DNA of 33,581 nt, from positions 1 to 33,581 of the forward strand of contig NZ_JAGTJJ010000091.1 in NCBI RefSeq assembly GCF_028435365.1, written 5' to 3'. Both the position numbers and the translations under genes were made by a program. The DNA comes from Polyangium jinanense. Lineage in GTDB: Bacteria; Myxococcota; Polyangia; Polyangiales; Polyangiaceae. How positions within the stretch are numbered: position 1 is the stretch's first letter; each line of letters opens with the position of its first letter. The notes under the pieces are model-generated. The model ran no database searches. It was given only the letters and a program-made list of their open reading frames with translations, and was not told where the DNA came from. Below are positions 31,853 through 33,581 of the stretch, in pieces.

Positions 31853-33581
31853 ATGAAGCTAGCAAAATCAGAGCTCGAATGCAATGGGCGGCGCGAGGAC
31901 GAGCATTCCCTCGATGCTCTCGAGGTCCGGACGGCCGACGCTGGGGAGCTTCCGCGCGAGGCCGAGGCGGGCGCGGCGATCGGGACGGCCGAGGCTCGCG
32001 GCGAGCCATGCGAGGTCGAGACGCGCGAGGAGGTGAGCGCGCCGAGCGGGAAGGCCGAGGACACCACGCGCCACCCGAACGAGGCGCACCCCAAGCCAAA
32101 CGAAGCGCGCGGGCGCGGAGCGCGCAGACCGCAGCAGAAGCCCGACCGGGGGCGGCGCGGGCGCGGCCGTCGGCTCGACGTCCCCCCACCGTTGGAACCC
32201 CACGAAGCCGAGGCCGAGGCCGTAGCGGCAGAAGGGCGCGGCGAGCTCGGCACGATGCCCCCTGAGTTGACGATCGGAAGCCACGCGGAGCTGGCAAAAG
32301 CGCTGCTCGCAATGCTCATGCCCGTGGGGCCCGAACCGATATTCGATGAAGGTACGATCCACTGCTATGTGGCCACGCGCGGCACATGGGAAGTTGTGAC
32401 GCACGAACGAGCGAGCCGCGAGCTACAGCGGCTCGACGGCACGGAATACGGAAAAAACGAAACGCTGCGCCTTCGGGCGTCCGACGTGACCGGGGGGATC
32501 AAGCTCGCGCAGGATCGCGTTGCCCGTCCGGGCTGGTTCGTCAATCGCGATCCGGACGGCCGACCGTATGGGCCCGATCCCCCCCGCGGCATTGCATTTT
32601 CCGATGGGTTCGTGATTGTCGGTGTCAACGAATGCCGCCTCGTTCGTCACGATCCAGCGCACCGCGCCCGTCATGGTTACGCCTTCCCGTACCAGGCCGA
32701 GGCGCACGCGTCGAAATGGCTCGCCTTTCTGGCCGACATTTGGCGGGACGATGAGGATCGGGATGCGAAGATCCGATTTCTACAAGAATTCATGGGCGCC
32801 TGTCTGCTCGGCCTCGCGCCGCAGTTTCGGACCGCGCTCTTCCTCTTGGGAGGCGGAAAGAACGGCAAAAGCACGCTGCTTCGGATCATCGAGGCGATGA
32901 TGCCGCCGCGCTCGCTCTCGACCGTCGCGCCGCACCTTTGGGGCCATGAGTATTACCGGGCCAACCTTGCGGGCAAGCGGCTAAACGTCGTCGCAGAGTT
33001 GCCAGAGCGGGAGCTGGTGTCGAGTGAGGCATTTAAGGCGATCATCGCAGGTGACCCTATCGCTGCACGTCACCCGACGTGCCGACCGTTCACCTTGAAC
33101 CCTGCCGCGGGGCATATCTTCGCGGCGAACACATTGCCGCCCGTCAACGATATGACCGATGGGTTTTGGGATCGCGTGGTCCTCGTCGAATTCAACCGGC
33201 GTTTTCAACCGGACGAGGCGATTCCAGACTTTCACCGGGGGATCATCGAGGCTGAGTTGCCTGGCATCGTGTCGTGGGCCATCGAGGGAGCGCGCCGTCT
33301 GCTCGCGCGAGGGCGCTACGAGGTCCCCCCGAGCGCCGACAAGTGCCGCGCTCGCTGGCGCATCGATGCAGATCCCGTCGCGCTCTTTCTCGAGGAGCGT
33401 ACGCGTCCGGCCAAGGACGGCGAAAAGGGCACGGCTGCGGCGCAGCTATTCGACGAATTCGACGCTTGGCGGAAGCGCAATCAGTATCAGCCGATGTCGT
33501 CGAGAAAGTTCTACAGGCGCACGGGCATGAGGTCCGCCTCGAACGGGACGGCTCGCATGTACCCGGTCACGGTGATGCGTA
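31853..33581 (+). CDS. P4/D5-type primase-helicase (SF3 helicase), 3' end outside window
   Basis: Replicative helicase of the element; 576 residues are visible with no stop before the window end. Residues 1-130 are charged and disordered. Residues about 135-325 match a D5_N-like domain (AFSDGFVIVGVNECRLVRHD, FLQEFMGACLLGLAPQF). The superfamily 3 ATPase follows: Walker A GGGKNGKST with Lys339, Walker B-like NVVAELPE, motif C HIFAANTLPP and the arginine-finger region FWDRVVLVEFNRRF. Near the end, LFDEFDAWRKRNQYQPMSSR fits the winged-helix tail. No archaeo-eukaryotic or TOPRIM primase domain precedes it, so this may be helicase only. ATG 31853 has AGAGA close by; starts nearer to 32250 are possible. 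Confidence 0.85.
   Translation, partial: MKLAKSELECNGRREDEHSLDALEVRTADAGELPREAEAGAAIGTAEARGEPCEVETREEVSAPSGKAEDTTRHPNEAHPKPNEARGRGARRPQQKPDRGRRGRGRRLDVPPPLEPHEAEAEAVAAEGRGELGTMPPELTIGSHAELAKALLAMLMPVGPEPIFDEGTIHCYVATRGTWEVVTHERASRELQRLDGTEYGKNETLRLRASDVTGGIKLAQDRVARPGWFVNRDPDGRPYGPDPPRGIAFSDGFVIVGVNECRLVRHDPAHRARHGYAFPYQAEAHASKWLAFLADIWRDDEDRDAKIRFLQEFMGACLLGLAPQFRTALFLLGGGKNGKSTLLRIIEAMMPPRSLSTVAPHLWGHEYYRANLAGKRLNVVAELPERELVSSEAFKAIIAGDPIAARHPTCRPFTLNPAAGHIFAANTLPPVNDMTDGFWDRVVLVEFNRRFQPDEAIPDFHRGIIEAELPGIVSWAIEGARRLLARGRYEVPPSADKCRARWRIDADPVALFLEERTRPAKDGEKGTAAAQLFDEFDAWRKRNQYQPMSSRKFYRRTGMRSASNGTARMYPVTVMR

Larger units (their letters stand above)
26608..33581. mobile_element. P4-like integrative element, left end and part of body
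   Basis: An integrase at the boundary, an Xis-like small protein, tandem repeats, a P4/D5-type helicase and several unknown genes make an element of phage-satellite or plasmid-like type. No capsid, relaxase or conjugation genes are visible. The left boundary lies between 26607 (end of methylase homology) and about 26660. The right end is outside the window. Confidence 0.65.

Overview
The window is GC-rich chromosomal DNA that looks like a large-genome myxobacterium of the Polyangiales (Polyangium, Sorangium or Chondromyces type). The evidence is the dense coding with G/C-ending codons, the many short lipoproteins, a secreted c-type-cytochrome/DUF1501 gene trio, a bufferin-like DUF692/DUF2063 operon, and palindrome-rich intergenic repeats. 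No marker gene gives a species.

Left block (1-4413): the end of an integrative element lodged in the 3' end of a tRNA-Lys(UUU) gene. It holds the 3' end (domains V and VI) of a group II intron that interrupts a helicase-like ATPase gene, a 185-bp inverted structure with two terminator-like arms, a poorly supported small gene, an excisionase-like HTH protein and a tyrosine integrase that ends 5 nt from the tRNA.

Core block (4414-23600): ordinary chromosome. It carries an S1-domain RNA-binding protein with dUTPase, a site-2-protease-like membrane protease, an SGNH-hydrolase lipoprotein, and a minus-strand operon. That operon runs from a small Cys-containing lipoprotein (candidate modified precursor), through an intrinsic terminator, to DUF692, DUF2063, YjbQ, a Cys-rich lipoprotein and a PlsC-type acyltransferase. 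Divergent from it is a lipoprotein operon (zinc-protease-like, formylglycine-generating-enzyme-like, beta-propeller-like). Next come a three-gene secreted system (DUF1592/1588-like protein with CxxCH, a second CxxCH lipoprotein, a Tat-exported DUF1501 protein), a small membrane protein and an RND/MMPL exporter. Two 306-bp copies of a large imperfect palindrome, plus a third shorter element of the same architecture, sit between operons.

Right block (23800-33581): defence and mobile DNA with more A/T. A PD-(D/E)XK nuclease gene overlaps by ATGA the 3' part of an N6-adenine DNA methylase gene. The methylase lacks its catalytic half and is cut off where a second integrative element begins. This P4-like element has a tyrosine integrase whose frame runs on into the methylase sequence, an Xis-like small protein, five 32-bp tandem repeats, a protein with an AAAKKS-repeat tail, a small unknown protein and, running off the window, a D5/P4-type helicase.

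The points most worth following are: (1) the bufferin-like operon, with an unusual lipoprotein precursor, a terminator between precursor and enzymes, and three overlapping extra genes; (2) the intron-split helicase gene; (3) the restriction-modification locus apparently split by a P4-like element; (4) the dispersed palindromic repeat family.
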